DNA of 64,000 bases from CBDCUW01 sp965222745 (GTDB lineage: Bacteria > Planctomycetota > Planctomycetia > Pirellulales > Pirellulaceae): assembly GCA_965222745.1 (NCBI GenBank), contig CBDCUW010000005.1, positions 1,612,001 through 1,676,000 on the forward strand, in the 5' to 3' direction. Below are positions 17,748 through 26,623 of the stretch, piece by piece. The number at the start of each line of letters is the position of its first letter. The stretch's first letter is position 1. The notes under the pieces are model-generated. The model did no database searches. It had not been told where the DNA came from and saw only the letters and a program-made list of their open reading frames with translations. The translations under genes and the position numbers were made by a program.

Positions 17748-17811
17748 CCGCGACCCACGGGGACCGAACCGCTTGCCGGCGATTCGATTCACCAGGGGTC
17801 GCGGTTTTTTT
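17748..17811 (+). terminator. Rho-independent-like terminator after hsp20
   Basis: Perfect 9-base arms CCGCGACCC (17748-17756) and GGGTCGCGG (17796-17804) are followed directly by seven T residues (17805-17811). The loop is long (39 bases). It lies between hsp20 and the ECF sigma gene. A smaller GGCGCC pair is at 17697-17712. Confidence 0.55.
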
Positions 17812-17872
17812 GTCGACTGGGTGATAAACTGTTAGCTGGCCGAAGCAGGAAACATTTGCGGAAGACCGTGGT

Positions 17873-18442
17873 GTGGATGAAGAGTCTCAACTGATCGATC
17901 GGGCTATCGAGGGTGACCGCTCCGCGTTCACTCGACTGATCGAATTGAATCAGGAACGGCTGTTCGCATCGATGCTGCAGGTCACTGGATCCCCGGACGA
18001 AGCGGAGGAGGTGGTTCAGGAAGCGTTCATTCGCGTCTTTGTCAAACTTCACACCTTTCAACGAAACAGCCAATTTTTCACCTGGCTGTATCGAATCGCC
18101 TTCAACAGCGCGCTCACCCGCCGTCGTCGCAAACGGGCTCGCGTTTCGCTGGACTTCTGTCGCGAAAACAACGGTCTGGAAGTTTCCGACACGGCCGACG
18201 CCGTGGACGAACCGATGCTTCGGCAAGAACGAGTGAAGATGGTTCGCCAGGCGATGCGGACCCTGACCGACGAACATCGTTCGATCCTGGTCCTGCGCGA
18301 GATGGAAGAACACTCCTACGAAGACATCGCCGAGATCCTGGAGATCTCCATCGGAACGGTCCGTAGTCGTTTGAGCCGGGCGAGGCGCCAATTGAAAATG
18401 GCGCTCGAAGCGATGCAACGAGCCGAGGAATCCAACTCGTAA
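17873..18442 (+). CDS. ECF-type RNA polymerase sigma factor
   Basis: A 189-residue sigma-70 family, extracytoplasmic-function type. Region 2 is seen in DEAEEVVQEAFIRVFVKL and QFFTWLYRIAFNSAL (residues about 43-82). Region 4 is in LVLREMEEHSYEDIAEILE and ISIGTVRSRLSRARRQLK (about 140-176), the DNA-binding helix-turn-helix. There is no C-terminal extension. The start is GTG with GGAAG a few bases upstream. No zinc-finger anti-sigma gene follows; instead an exported EF-hand protein starts 20 bases downstream and may be co-transcribed. Confidence 0.93.
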   Translation: MDEESQLIDRAIEGDRSAFTRLIELNQERLFASMLQVTGSPDEAEEVVQEAFIRVFVKLHTFQRNSQFFTWLYRIAFNSALTRRRRKRARVSLDFCRENNGLEVSDTADAVDEPMLRQERVKMVRQAMRTLTDEHRSILVLREMEEHSYEDIAEILEISIGTVRSRLSRARRQLKMALEAMQRAEESNS

Positions 18443-18462
18443 GTTTACGTCGAACTGGCTGT

Positions 18463-19596
18463 ATGCGTGTGACTGACCTGACAGCAAACATCGTGGTCGC
18501 GCTGGCGATCGCTCTGACGGCGATCGTTTTCTCTCCGCAAGCATCGGCCGACGATCCCGTGTCCCAAGCCAGCCCAAGTGTCCGGGTGCTGTTCGATCGT
18601 CTGGACACCAGTGACGATGGAAGGTTAACGTTGGGCGAGTTTCTTCAACACTCCGGTGAACAAGAAATTCTACGTCGCGATTTTCGCCTGTTTGACCTCG
18701 ACGACGACGCATCACACACGATGGTGGAGTTCAATGCCGCCGCCGCTTTCGTTGCCTCGGTCCCACGAGGCGCCATTGCCGATCCGTTTAACGCGTTGGT
18801 TCAAAACGCGCTCGAGGCGATCGACGAGTCTCACGATCACTGGAACTTGCGACCCACCGAACTGGTCAACAGCCGGCGGTTTGTCACCAATTTCTTGAAG
18901 TCGATCTCGCCCGACGGAACCTCCTCCATCTCCGGGCGAGTCCTTCAGCAAGCCGACCCCAACAGCGACAACCTGGTCAGCCGCACCGAGGCGCGGCAGT
19001 TCTTGCAGCAACAGCTTGGGATTCGCTGGTACCGGCCGCTGTTGCGGCGGCAAACAGGCCGGGTCGCCAACTTTGCCCGATTCCTGGAGCTTGACCAGAA
19101 CCGCAACGGCTCGATCAGCGGAGCGGAATTCGCGGCAAAATCTGACGACGATTCCACCTTTTCTGCTCACGATCACGATGCCGACGGGCGGATCTCGGTG
19201 CTGGACTTCGTGCATGAAGATGGTCCCAACTATCGCGACCCAGTTGCCTGGTTTCGCAGAGCCGACACCAATTGGGACGCTTCGCTCGATCGGCAGGAAC
19301 TCCAGTCGGCGTCGGACCAGGACCGCCGGCATCTGGTCGAATCAACTTTTTCCGGATTCGACGACGACGGCGATGACAGGCTTTCCCTACAGGAGTACCG
19401 CCTTTCGATGCACGGCAACTTCAACTATTCGTGGGAGACGTTGCCGCAAGATCAAAACCAGGATGGGCGTCTGTCGTTCGACGAGTTCCAGTTCAATGAC
19501 TACGAAGCGTTTCACCTTCAACGTCGGCTCTATTTCCATCGCCTGGACACCGACCAAAACGGCACCCTTTCGGGGGACGAATTTCCTTTCCGCTAA
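18463..19596 (+). CDS. Exported EF-hand domain protein
   Basis: A 377-residue protein with an N-terminal signal peptide (VVALAIALTAIVFSPQASA, cleavage near ASA-DD). It contains many EF-hand-like calcium loops: DTSDDGRLTLGEF, DPNSDNLVSRTEA, DQNRNGSISGAEF, DHDADGRISVLDF, DTNWDASLDRQEL, DDDGDDRLSLQEY, DQNQDGRLSFDEF and DTDQNGTLSGDEF. Such proteins are abundant in planctomycetes and presumably bind calcium in the periplasm. It starts 20 bases after the ECF sigma stop, so it may be a co-transcribed partner or target, but it has no visible anti-sigma domain. Confidence 0.8.
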   Translation: MRVTDLTANIVVALAIALTAIVFSPQASADDPVSQASPSVRVLFDRLDTSDDGRLTLGEFLQHSGEQEILRRDFRLFDLDDDASHTMVEFNAAAAFVASVPRGAIADPFNALVQNALEAIDESHDHWNLRPTELVNSRRFVTNFLKSISPDGTSSISGRVLQQADPNSDNLVSRTEARQFLQQQLGIRWYRPLLRRQTGRVANFARFLELDQNRNGSISGAEFAAKSDDDSTFSAHDHDADGRISVLDFVHEDGPNYRDPVAWFRRADTNWDASLDRQELQSASDQDRRHLVESTFSGFDDDGDDRLSLQEYRLSMHGNFNYSWETLPQDQNQDGRLSFDEFQFNDYEAFHLQRRLYFHRLDTDQNGTLSGDEFPFR

Positions 19597-19678
19597 AACA
19601 TGGGTTGATCCCAACGGGGCGGCAGATGGTATATCAGCGAACTCCGCCAATCAGACTCCCACAACCGCCTGTCGGCCC

Positions 19679-19924
19679 ATGTTGGATCCCTCCTCTTCTC
19701 AGTTCGATGCATGCAGTGATCCGATAGACAAGCAGAACGATGCGGACAAGAAAGCGCCGCGTCCTTTTCTGGGGATTCGCTTCAAATGCTGTCGCACTTA
19801 TGGCCGCATCTATCGCAATGATGCGATGACCGCGTACACGGGACGATGCCCAAAATGCCAATCGAACGTTTCCGTTCCGATCGGCCAGGGCGGCAGTTCG
19901 GCAAGATTTTTCAACGCCCAATAG
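19679..19924 (+). CDS. Small zinc-ribbon-like protein
   Basis: An 81-residue protein starting MLDPSSSQFD. The C-terminal 45 residues hold FKCCRTYGRIYRND and TGRCPKCQSNVSVPIG, that is two cysteine pairs (CC and CPKC) spaced like a zinc ribbon. It ends GGSSARFFNAQ. I recall a family of very similar small hypothetical proteins in Pirellulaceae, but the function is unknown. The frame stays open upstream into the EF-hand gene in a shifted phase, so the ATG at 19679 is the sensible start. Confidence 0.65.
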   Translation: MLDPSSSQFDACSDPIDKQNDADKKAPRPFLGIRFKCCRTYGRIYRNDAMTAYTGRCPKCQSNVSVPIGQGGSSARFFNAQ

Positions 19925-20079
19925 CAATTCGTAGCTCGGCCGTCCCGGTCGCGACTGACGACGGGGACCGCCGCGCCACAATGGGCAAAACTAAGTTAGA
20001 CTCGACCTATCGGGGCGTGGTGTCGATTTGCTAACGTCACCATCGTCGGCCGGTTTGCCACGTTTCACGCGGATGTTTC

Positions 20080-20586
20080 ATGCTTGGGGAATACAAGGTC
20101 AGTCGGTGTTCGCGGCAATGCCATACGCAGCAGCGACCGCTGCGCGATGGTGAATGGTACTACTCGGTGGTGCTGGAATCGGGCGAGGAGTACCTGCGAC
20201 AAGACTTTTCGGCGGAGAGCTGGCAGGGGCCGCCCGAGGGAACGATCGGCTGGTGGAAAAGCCGCATGCCGACGTCGGATGAAAAGAAGATGGTACTGGC
20301 GCCGCCGGAAGTACTGGTCGACCTGCTGCGGCAAATGGCCGGCTTCCCCGAAAGAGCAAAGAGTCGCTACCTGTTGGCATTGATGTTGATGCGACGTCGG
20401 ATCGTTCGACCCGTGAAGGTGGAATCCGATTCGAGCGATGAGGAACAGGCCGACGTGATGCGGGTCGAAGTGGTTGCCGATGGTTCGCTCGTGGACGTGC
20501 CAGCCTGCGCCATCAGCCGTAGCGAAGCAGAAGTACTGAAGAATGAATTGAACGAATTGCTTTATTGCGAAGCGGAAGAGCAATAG
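20080..20586 (+). CDS. Conserved hypothetical protein (168 aa)
   Basis: A 168-residue soluble protein, unrecognised. The N-terminus has CSRQCHTQQRPLRDGEWYYS, with two Cys and a His arranged like a partial zinc finger. The middle reads GTIGWWKSRMP and VLVDLLRQMAGFPERAKSRYLLALMLMRRR, and the C-terminal part is acidic. There is no signal peptide or membrane segment. It is followed after 35 bases by the LolA-like protein and may be co-transcribed with it. I associate this sequence style with conserved planctomycete proteins of unknown function; confidence in the gene is higher than in any role. Confidence 0.7.
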   Translation: MLGEYKVSRCSRQCHTQQRPLRDGEWYYSVVLESGEEYLRQDFSAESWQGPPEGTIGWWKSRMPTSDEKKMVLAPPEVLVDLLRQMAGFPERAKSRYLLALMLMRRRIVRPVKVESDSSDEEQADVMRVEVVADGSLVDVPACAISRSEAEVLKNELNELLYCEAEEQ

Positions 20587-20621
20587 CGGGGCCTGCGGGT
20601 CGGCCGAGGAGAAACGCACGG

Positions 20622-21572
20622 ATGCGAATGCTCGCTTGGATCGGAATCTTATTCGTTTGCTTTGTATCGGGAGGAGCAACGTGCGCCCGTCGGGAGACGC
20701 CGCTGCCGTTTCCGCCGCCGCCCGTCGTGCTCCAATCCGCGCCGACGTTGGAAGAGGTCGCGGCGGTGGTCAATCGAACCGACGGGATCTCGCAGCTTTC
20801 CAGCAACAGTGTGACCGTCGACATGCAGGGGGCACCGAAACTGAGCAGTTCGACTTTGCACATCCAGCGCGACAAACACTTTCGCCTGCGAGCCGGTATC
20901 TCACTGGTTCCCGGCATCGGCGTCGACATGGGAAGCAACGACCAGCTGTTTTGGTTAGAGGTGCCCGAAGGAGTCAGCAAAACGCTTTACTATGCTCATC
21001 ACGACCAGTACCAACAACAACTTCATCGCGCCGTATTGCCCGTCGACCCGACGTGGATCATGGACGCGCTGGGATTGGTGCATATCGATCCGGCAAACGT
21101 GGTCGCCGGACCGGTGCAGCGCCAAGACGGCAAGCTGGAGATTCGCAGTACCATGGCGATGCCCGACGGGGTCTACCAGAGAGTCTGTTTCATCGAACCA
21201 CAAGCGGGCTACGTCACCGATCAGCTGCTGTACTCACCCAGCGGCGCATTGATTGCACAGAGCCGGGCGTCCAGTCACGTTTACTACCCGCAGCCGCAAT
21301 GTGCGTTGCCGCACCAGGTCGATCTCACCCTTTCGCCGGCAGCGGGACCGCCCATTTCGATGCACATCGAGGTGGGAAGGTATGCCGTGAACCAGTTGCT
21401 TAGCTCCGACCCCAACCTGTTTGTCATGCCGCAATCGGCGTCGAAAGTAGTCGACCTGACAACCCTTTCGGGTGCTCCCCAGGTCGTCGGCACACCGCCC
21501 CAAGCCGTCGCGCCAACAGCCTACCGAGCAACTGCGCCAACGCAGTACCCGCTGCGCGGAACGTTGAGGTGA
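20622..21572 (+). CDS. LolA-like exported (lipo)protein
   Basis: A 316-residue protein starting MRMLAWIGILFVCFVS, with GAGGAG 10 bases upstream (20606-20611). The signal is followed by GGATC; this is not a textbook lipobox (Thr at -1), so lipidation is uncertain. The mature part has alternating beta-like segments (STLHIQRDKHFRLRAG and KLEIRSTMAMPDG, then SPSGALIAQSRASSHVYY) resembling LolA/LppX-type lipid-binding folds used for lipoprotein sorting. The fold call is by eye. It is probably co-transcribed with the 168-residue protein and ends at a long palindromic repeat. Confidence 0.6.
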   Translation: MRMLAWIGILFVCFVSGGATCARRETPLPFPPPPVVLQSAPTLEEVAAVVNRTDGISQLSSNSVTVDMQGAPKLSSSTLHIQRDKHFRLRAGISLVPGIGVDMGSNDQLFWLEVPEGVSKTLYYAHHDQYQQQLHRAVLPVDPTWIMDALGLVHIDPANVVAGPVQRQDGKLEIRSTMAMPDGVYQRVCFIEPQAGYVTDQLLYSPSGALIAQSRASSHVYYPQPQCALPHQVDLTLSPAAGPPISMHIEVGRYAVNQLLSSDPNLFVMPQSASKVVDLTTLSGAPQVVGTPPQAVAPTAYRATAPTQYPLRGTLR

Positions 21573-21583
21573 GACCGCTTTTC

Positions 21584-21648
21584 GCTCGTACTCGTACTCC
21601 TACTCGCCACCAAATGCAGCGAGCAAGAGTACGAGTACGAGTACGAGC
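21584..21648. terminator. Hexanucleotide-repeat hairpin between convergent genes
   Basis: Arms GCTCGTACTCGTACTC (21584-21599) and GAGTACGAGTACGAGC (21633-21648) pair perfectly over 16 bases. They are built of repeated tactcg/gagtac units. The hairpin lies between the LolA-like gene and convergent mgtE and probably ends both transcripts. No T-run follows. Confidence 0.6.
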
Positions 21649-21720
21649 AAGAGTACGAATAGAAACAGCAACCACCAAATTGCCGAAAGTCTTGGCGACT
21701 TCCGCTACGAGGTGGCCGAT

Positions 21721-23070
21721 CTAACTGAGAACCAATCGGGCGATGTTGATGTAGATCACGATGCCCAGGATGTCGACGATTCCCGCCACAAACGGATTGC
21801 TCATCATCGCCGGGTCCAGACCGAGTCGCTTGAAGATGATCGGCAGGGCGCCGCCACAAAGGCATCCGCAGACGATCACCGACATCAGCGTCAGCGGGAT
21901 CACGGTTGCTTCGTAAACACCGGGACCGATGAAGCAAGCGACGATGTATCCAAACAGCCCCAGCACTGCGCCCAGCACCAGTGAGACGACGACTTCACGG
22001 CGCATCACTTTGGGCCAATCGCGTATCTTGACTTCTCCGCTGGTCATGGCGGTGATCACCAACGTCGCCGATTGGCTGCCCGAATTTCCACCTGCGCTGA
22101 TGATCAGCGGGATGAACCAGACCAGCCACTGCACCTCGTGAAGTTCCTGGTCGTAGTTCCACAGCGCCAGCGCGGTCAGCAGGGCGGCACCGAACAGGAT
22201 CGTCAGCCACAATCCGCGTTTCCACGAGAGTGTCAGCAGTCCGATCCGCAAAAAATCGTCTTCCAGCGGAGCGACGGCAGCGATTCGTTGCGCGTCTTCG
22301 GCCAATTCTTCGCGCACCACGTCAATCACGTCGTCGTGAGTGATGATGCCCAACAATCTGCGACCCGTGTCGACGACCGGAATCGCCAGCAGGTTGTATC
22401 GTTCCACCTTTTCCGCAACCGACTCTTGGTCCTCGGTCGCCAGCGCGACGACCACATCGGTTTCCATCATCTCGCCGAGTGTTCGGTTGGGATGTCCAAG
22501 GGAGGAAACGAGTTGTCGGGTGGAGACGATCCCTCGCAGCAAGTCGTCCTCATCCACCACGTACAGATAATAGATCGTCTCCAATTCGCTCGCCTGTCGC
22601 CCCAGTTCTTCCAGTGCGTCGTGAGCGGTCAGCTTTTCGCCCAGTTTCGCCACCTCGGTGGTCATCAGGGCGCCGGCGGTTTCTTCCGGATAGGACTGCA
22701 GGCGTTGAATGTCGCGTCGATCTTCGACCGGCAGCAACGGCAAGATCTGATCGACACGTTGATCGGGCAGGTCCTGCAGCAAGTCGACACGGTCGTCCGA
22801 GGCAAGCTCTTCTACCAGCTGGGCGACCTGCGACGGCTCGTGTATTTCGAGCATCGCCAGCTGGCGTTCTTCCTCGAAGTAACCAAAGATTTCCGCGCGC
22901 CGATCGGGCTCGGCAAACTGCAGCACCTGCCAGGCCTCTTCGTCGGTCAGCCCCTCCATGAACTCGGCGGTACGCCCGGCATTCAGCGCGATGCAGAACT
23001 CCCTCAGCTCGGCCTCATTGGTTTCGGCCAACATCTCGCGCAGTTCGGGTAGGAAGAGAGTGTTGACCAT
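21721..23070 (-). CDS. mgtE: Magnesium transporter MgtE
   Basis: A 449-residue Mg2+ channel/transporter. The N-terminal helical domain (to about residue 130) and two CBS domains (about 130-255, with GIVSTRQLVSS and RLLGIITHDDVIDV) form the cytosolic Mg sensor. The C-terminal part has five membrane helices, with the family motif SAGGNSGSQSATL and LGLDPAMMSNPFVAGIVD. Length and order are those of canonical MgtE. It lies 78 bases downstream of efp on the same strand and may be co-transcribed with it. No M-box riboswitch was recognised in that short gap. Confidence 0.95.
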   Translation of the reverse strand: MVNTLFLPELREMLAETNEAELREFCIALNAGRTAEFMEGLTDEEAWQVLQFAEPDRRAEIFGYFEEERQLAMLEIHEPSQVAQLVEELASDDRVDLLQDLPDQRVDQILPLLPVEDRRDIQRLQSYPEETAGALMTTEVAKLGEKLTAHDALEELGRQASELETIYYLYVVDEDDLLRGIVSTRQLVSSLGHPNRTLGEMMETDVVVALATEDQESVAEKVERYNLLAIPVVDTGRRLLGIITHDDVIDVVREELAEDAQRIAAVAPLEDDFLRIGLLTLSWKRGLWLTILFGAALLTALALWNYDQELHEVQWLVWFIPLIISAGGNSGSQSATLVITAMTSGEVKIRDWPKVMRREVVVSLVLGAVLGLFGYIVACFIGPGVYEATVIPLTLMSVIVCGCLCGGALPIIFKRLGLDPAMMSNPFVAGIVDILGIVIYINIARLVLS

Positions 23071-23148
23071 GGAGACCGGTAGAAACTCAAAAGGGAGTTC
23101 AATTCATAGGCTGGCGTAAATCGCAGTCGGAAAGGATGCTAAACCGCT

Positions 23149-23718
23149 CTAGTTACTGACACGTTCGACGTATTCGCCGGTTCGCGTATCTACCTTAATC
23201 ACGTTGCCGATTTTGATGAATCCGGGAACGATAAATTCGGCGCCGGTTTCGACTTTGGCAGGCTTGGTGACGTTGGTGGCGGTATCCCCCTTGGCGCCCG
23301 GCGCACAGTCGACGACTTCCAATTCCACCTGGTTAGGAGCTTCCACGATGATCGCGTTGCCGTTGTAAAGCGTCATCGTGCAGACCATGCCGTCCTTGAG
23401 GTATTTCCAGATATCGCCGCCGACAGCACCGCTGACCTCGTACTGCTCGAACGACGTTTGGTGCATGAAAACGTAGTCCTCGCCCTGCCGGTACAGGAAC
23501 GACACGTCGGTCGTTTCCACGTCGGCCGATTGCAGCGAATCGCCTCCCTTGTAGGTACGATCGAGCGTTGTGCCGCGGACCAGATTCTTCAATTTGCACT
23601 TGTAAAAGGCGTTTCCCTTGCCAGGTTTGACGAATTGCATGTCGACCATCAAGTAAGGTTCGCCGTCAATTTCGACCTTCAGTCCTTTTCGGAAGTCGCT
23701 TGTGTTATAAGTAGCCAT
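23149..23718 (-). CDS. efp: Translation elongation factor P
   Basis: A 189-residue EF-P, which relieves ribosome stalling at polyproline stretches. The start MATYNTSDFRKG at 23718 is the family start; the frame is open further upstream without similarity. Domain I has the loop FVKPGKGNAF with Lys34, the residue that is beta-lysylated in E. coli. Domains II/III show DVSFLYRQGEDYVFM and the closing IKVDTRTGEYVERV. The divergent neighbour encodes EpmB, the aminomutase that makes (R)-beta-lysine for this modification, so Lys34 is very likely modified. Confidence 0.97.
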   Translation of the reverse strand: MATYNTSDFRKGLKVEIDGEPYLMVDMQFVKPGKGNAFYKCKLKNLVRGTTLDRTYKGGDSLQSADVETTDVSFLYRQGEDYVFMHQTSFEQYEVSGAVGGDIWKYLKDGMVCTMTLYNGNAIIVEAPNQVELEVVDCAPGAKGDTATNVTKPAKVETGAEFIVPGFIKIGNVIKVDTRTGEYVERVSN

Positions 23719-23796
23719 GCAGGAATGGCTCCGTGATTCGAGTTGATGAACGCAGGTGATTCGAACGATGTCCGCACACACAACCGGGAGTGATCG

Positions 23797-24882
23797 TTGA
23801 TACAGACGCTGGGCAGCGGTTCGCCGGAGGAACCGGGGGAGATTCTAGCGACCGCATCCGATCTTGGTCAGGCCAGTCTCCAACAGCCGGATCCACCGGA
23901 GGTTGATTGGCAGACCGCCATGAAGCGGGCGATTCGCAGTTCGTCACAGCTGCGCAGGATGTTGGGGCTGCCAGCAGAACCAAACGCGGCCGCTGCGGTG
24001 TCGTTTCCCACATTCGTGCCGCTGGAATTCCTGCGGCGAATTCGTCCCGGTGACGAAAACGATCCGTTGCTCCGGCAAGTTCTGCCCAGCGGCGACGAAT
24101 CGATTCACCAGGACGGCTTTCGCGCCGACCCGGTGGGCGACCTCGATTCGATCGTCGCTGATCGTCTGCTGCAGAAGTACGACCGCCGCGCGCTGGTGAT
24201 CGCCACCGGTGCCTGCGGAGTGCATTGTCGATATTGTTTTCGGCGAGAATTTCCCTACCAGGCTCAATCTTCGCAAGGCCAACCGCCAGGCGAAAACTGG
24301 CGAGCGGCGATCGACTACATCGCCGGCCACGAAGAGATCGACGAAGTGTTGTTAAGCGGCGGTGATCCGTTGACGCTGGTGGATGAGACTTTGTTTCGAC
24401 TGATCGAGGCGATCGAGGCAATCGGGCACGTGCAAAGGTTGCGAATCCACACGCGAATGCCGATCGTCATTCCGCAACGTGTGACCGAAGTGCTTGCCAG
24501 CCGGCTAGCCGCCAGCCGGTTGGCCGTCTGGGTGGTGGTTCATGCCAACCATCCGCATGAGCTGGACGAGATGGTGATGCGGCGGCTGAGCTTGCTGGTC
24601 GACAAGGGAATTCCGCTGCTGAACCAGGCGGTTTTGCTGCGAGGAGTCAACGATGATGCGGAAACGATGATCCAACTGTGCCGCCGGCTCGTAGACAATC
24701 GCATCATGCCTTATTACCTGCACCAGTTGGACCGAGTCGCCGGCGCGGCCCACTTTGAAGTCCCCGTCTCCCAGGGGCGGCGATTGATGCAGCAGGTCCG
24801 AGCGTCACTTCCCGGTTACGCTGTTCCGCAGTACGTTGTCGAAAGGCCGGGCGAGCGGTCGAAGACGCCACTTTTCAGCTAA
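23797..24882 (+). CDS. epmB: EF-P-(lysine) 2,3-aminomutase, radical SAM
   Basis: A 361-residue radical SAM enzyme of the lysine 2,3-aminomutase/YjeK family that converts L-lysine to (R)-beta-lysine for EF-P. The cluster motif is C140-x3-C144-x2-C147 (ACGVHCRYCFRREFP), followed by VLLSGGDPLTL and the PLP/substrate region with YYLHQLDRVAGAAHF. Length matches EpmB and lacks the extra domains of catabolic KamA. The start is TTG at 23797, with GGGAG 6 bases before it. It sits divergently to efp. The ligase EpmA is not in the window. Confidence 0.92.
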   Translation: MIQTLGSGSPEEPGEILATASDLGQASLQQPDPPEVDWQTAMKRAIRSSSQLRRMLGLPAEPNAAAAVSFPTFVPLEFLRRIRPGDENDPLLRQVLPSGDESIHQDGFRADPVGDLDSIVADRLLQKYDRRALVIATGACGVHCRYCFRREFPYQAQSSQGQPPGENWRAAIDYIAGHEEIDEVLLSGGDPLTLVDETLFRLIEAIEAIGHVQRLRIHTRMPIVIPQRVTEVLASRLAASRLAVWVVVHANHPHELDEMVMRRLSLLVDKGIPLLNQAVLLRGVNDDAETMIQLCRRLVDNRIMPYYLHQLDRVAGAAHFEVPVSQGRRLMQQVRASLPGYAVPQYVVERPGERSKTPLFS

Positions 24883-24904
24883 TGCCGCGTTCCACGAAGC
24901 AGCC

Positions 24905-26542
24905 ATGTACGTCCTGGAGAACCCCGTTCTGCAACGAGAGTTGGTGGTCAACTTGCGGACCAACCGCGCATTCCTGTTGCTGGCGATCTATCAATTGTTG
25001 TTGGCGGCGGTTGTCTTGGTGGCCTGGCCCAGCGATGAACGGTTGGACCTGACGACTAATCCGCCGTCGGCGCGGAAACTGGTCAACCTGTTTTTTCTGG
25101 GCCAATATGTGATCGCATCGCTAATGGCACCCAGCTTTGCGGCTGGCGCGATCACTGGCGAAAAAGAACGCAAGACCTACGAGATGCTGCTGGCCAGCCC
25201 ACTGCGTCCCGGTGCGATTGTGCTGGGAAAGATGGTCGCGTCGCTGACCCACTTGGGGATGCTGATCCTGGCTTCGTTGCCAATCATCGTGCTCTGCCTG
25301 CCGCTGGGCGGTGTGAGTGTTTATGAAGTGCTGGCAGCTTATCTGGGGCTGATCGTATCGGTGATTCTGTTCGGCGCGATTGGTGTCTTTTGCAGCAGCT
25401 ACTTTTCTCGGACCAGCAGTTCGCTGGTCGTCAGCTACCTGGTGATCTTGCCGTTGGTCATCGTGGCGGTGATGTTTTGGCGAGCGATGGAAGGGGACGG
25501 GCTGCTGCGGTTGAAGCTGTCGGTGTTGGTGATTCCCGCCTTCGTCCTTTCGGCAGTGATCTTGATGTGCGCCGCCTCAGCGGGCCGCATGTTGTACCCA
25601 CCCGATGTGGGCAGCGAAGGAAAAGAAGTGATCGACCTGGAGAAGGAGGCCGAGGAAGCGGTCGGTCTGGTGATTCAACCCGATCAATTTCCCGATCGGC
25701 TTTTCGCGCCGCCCAAGAAACAGGAATTGATGGCCGACGGCGCCAATCCCGTTTACGACAAGGAGATCCACAGCGAGATCTTTTCTCAGGGCACACTGAT
25801 GCTGCGGTTGGTGATTCAGATCAGCATGTTGCTGGCGATCCCGCTGATGGGCGTGTTTCTGTTTTGGCAAATCGAACGAGCGGCATGGTTTTCGGTTTAC
25901 GTGATCGTCTTCAACATGTTGGTTGGACCAGTCTTTCTGGCGGGCAGCATGACCAGCGAACGGGAACGACAGACACTCGATTTGCTGCTGACCACGACGC
26001 TCACACCGTGGCAAATTCTTTCCGGTAAGTTCATTGTCGGCTTTCGGATCTCCGCCGTGTTGACCGCTTTTCTGCTGTGGCCGCTGCTGTTGGGAACGGC
26101 GTTGAACAATCGCTTCTGGACCAACTGGGAAGCGGTGCTGTTGTTCTTTGCCGTCGTATTGATGGTCTGCCTGGTCAACTCCGTGGTTGCACTGGTTTGC
26201 TCGCTGTTTCAGAGAAAAACCTCGATCGCACTCCTGAGCACCTACGTGGTGCTGTTGCTGTTGTACGTTGCGCCGCCGGCAATCGTTTCGCTGTTGACCA
26301 TTTTGGATTTTGACGCGGCGCAGGTTGCCCGAAGCGAATGGCTGGGAATCACCAGTCCCTTTTCAGCGGTCTTTGCTATCCCCTTGGATGAACAACTCAA
26401 ACGCGAGTACGACGAACTGCCCGCCAACGCTGGCAACATGAAGATCGTCGCCGGCTATTTCATCTTCAGCGCTTCATTGCTGGTCGTCTCCACGATTGCC
26501 ATGGTGGTACGCCTGAAATCTCGCCGAGGACTATCTGAATAG
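24905..26542 (+). CDS. ABC-2 type transporter permease
   Basis: A 545-residue integral membrane protein with about 12 membrane segments in two related halves. Each half has the ABC-2 pattern: GAITGEKERKTYEMLLASPL in the first and MTSERERQTLDLLLTTTLTP in the second, the E-(K/R)-E-R-x-T coupling motif for the ATPase. The ATG at 24905 is chosen because the N-terminus MYVLENPVLQREL is typical. It follows epmB by 22 bases, yet no ATPase subunit is adjacent, so the partner must be elsewhere. Substrate unknown. Confidence 0.85.
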   Translation: MYVLENPVLQRELVVNLRTNRAFLLLAIYQLLLAAVVLVAWPSDERLDLTTNPPSARKLVNLFFLGQYVIASLMAPSFAAGAITGEKERKTYEMLLASPLRPGAIVLGKMVASLTHLGMLILASLPIIVLCLPLGGVSVYEVLAAYLGLIVSVILFGAIGVFCSSYFSRTSSSLVVSYLVILPLVIVAVMFWRAMEGDGLLRLKLSVLVIPAFVLSAVILMCAASAGRMLYPPDVGSEGKEVIDLEKEAEEAVGLVIQPDQFPDRLFAPPKKQELMADGANPVYDKEIHSEIFSQGTLMLRLVIQISMLLAIPLMGVFLFWQIERAAWFSVYVIVFNMLVGPVFLAGSMTSERERQTLDLLLTTTLTPWQILSGKFIVGFRISAVLTAFLLWPLLLGTALNNRFWTNWEAVLLFFAVVLMVCLVNSVVALVCSLFQRKTSIALLSTYVVLLLLYVAPPAIVSLLTILDFDAAQVARSEWLGITSPFSAVFAIPLDEQLKREYDELPANAGNMKIVAGYFIFSASLLVVSTIAMVVRLKSRRGLSE

Positions 26543-26549
26543 CGCCCCC

Positions 26550-26574
26550 GTAGGCCGACTTGTCCCAAGTCGGC
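26550..26574. repeat. Dispersed palindromic repeat, copy A
   Basis: GTAG followed by GCCGACTTG-tcc-CAAGTCGGC, a perfect 9-bp stem. It sits 8 bases behind the permease stop, in the convergent gap before the HEAT gene. Same core as the copies at 30678, 52928, 55411, 59290 and 62419. Confidence 0.85.
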
Positions 26575-26623
26575 AAGCGCAATTGATTCCCCAAGTCCGT
26601 TCGGAGCACTGACTGACGAACAA

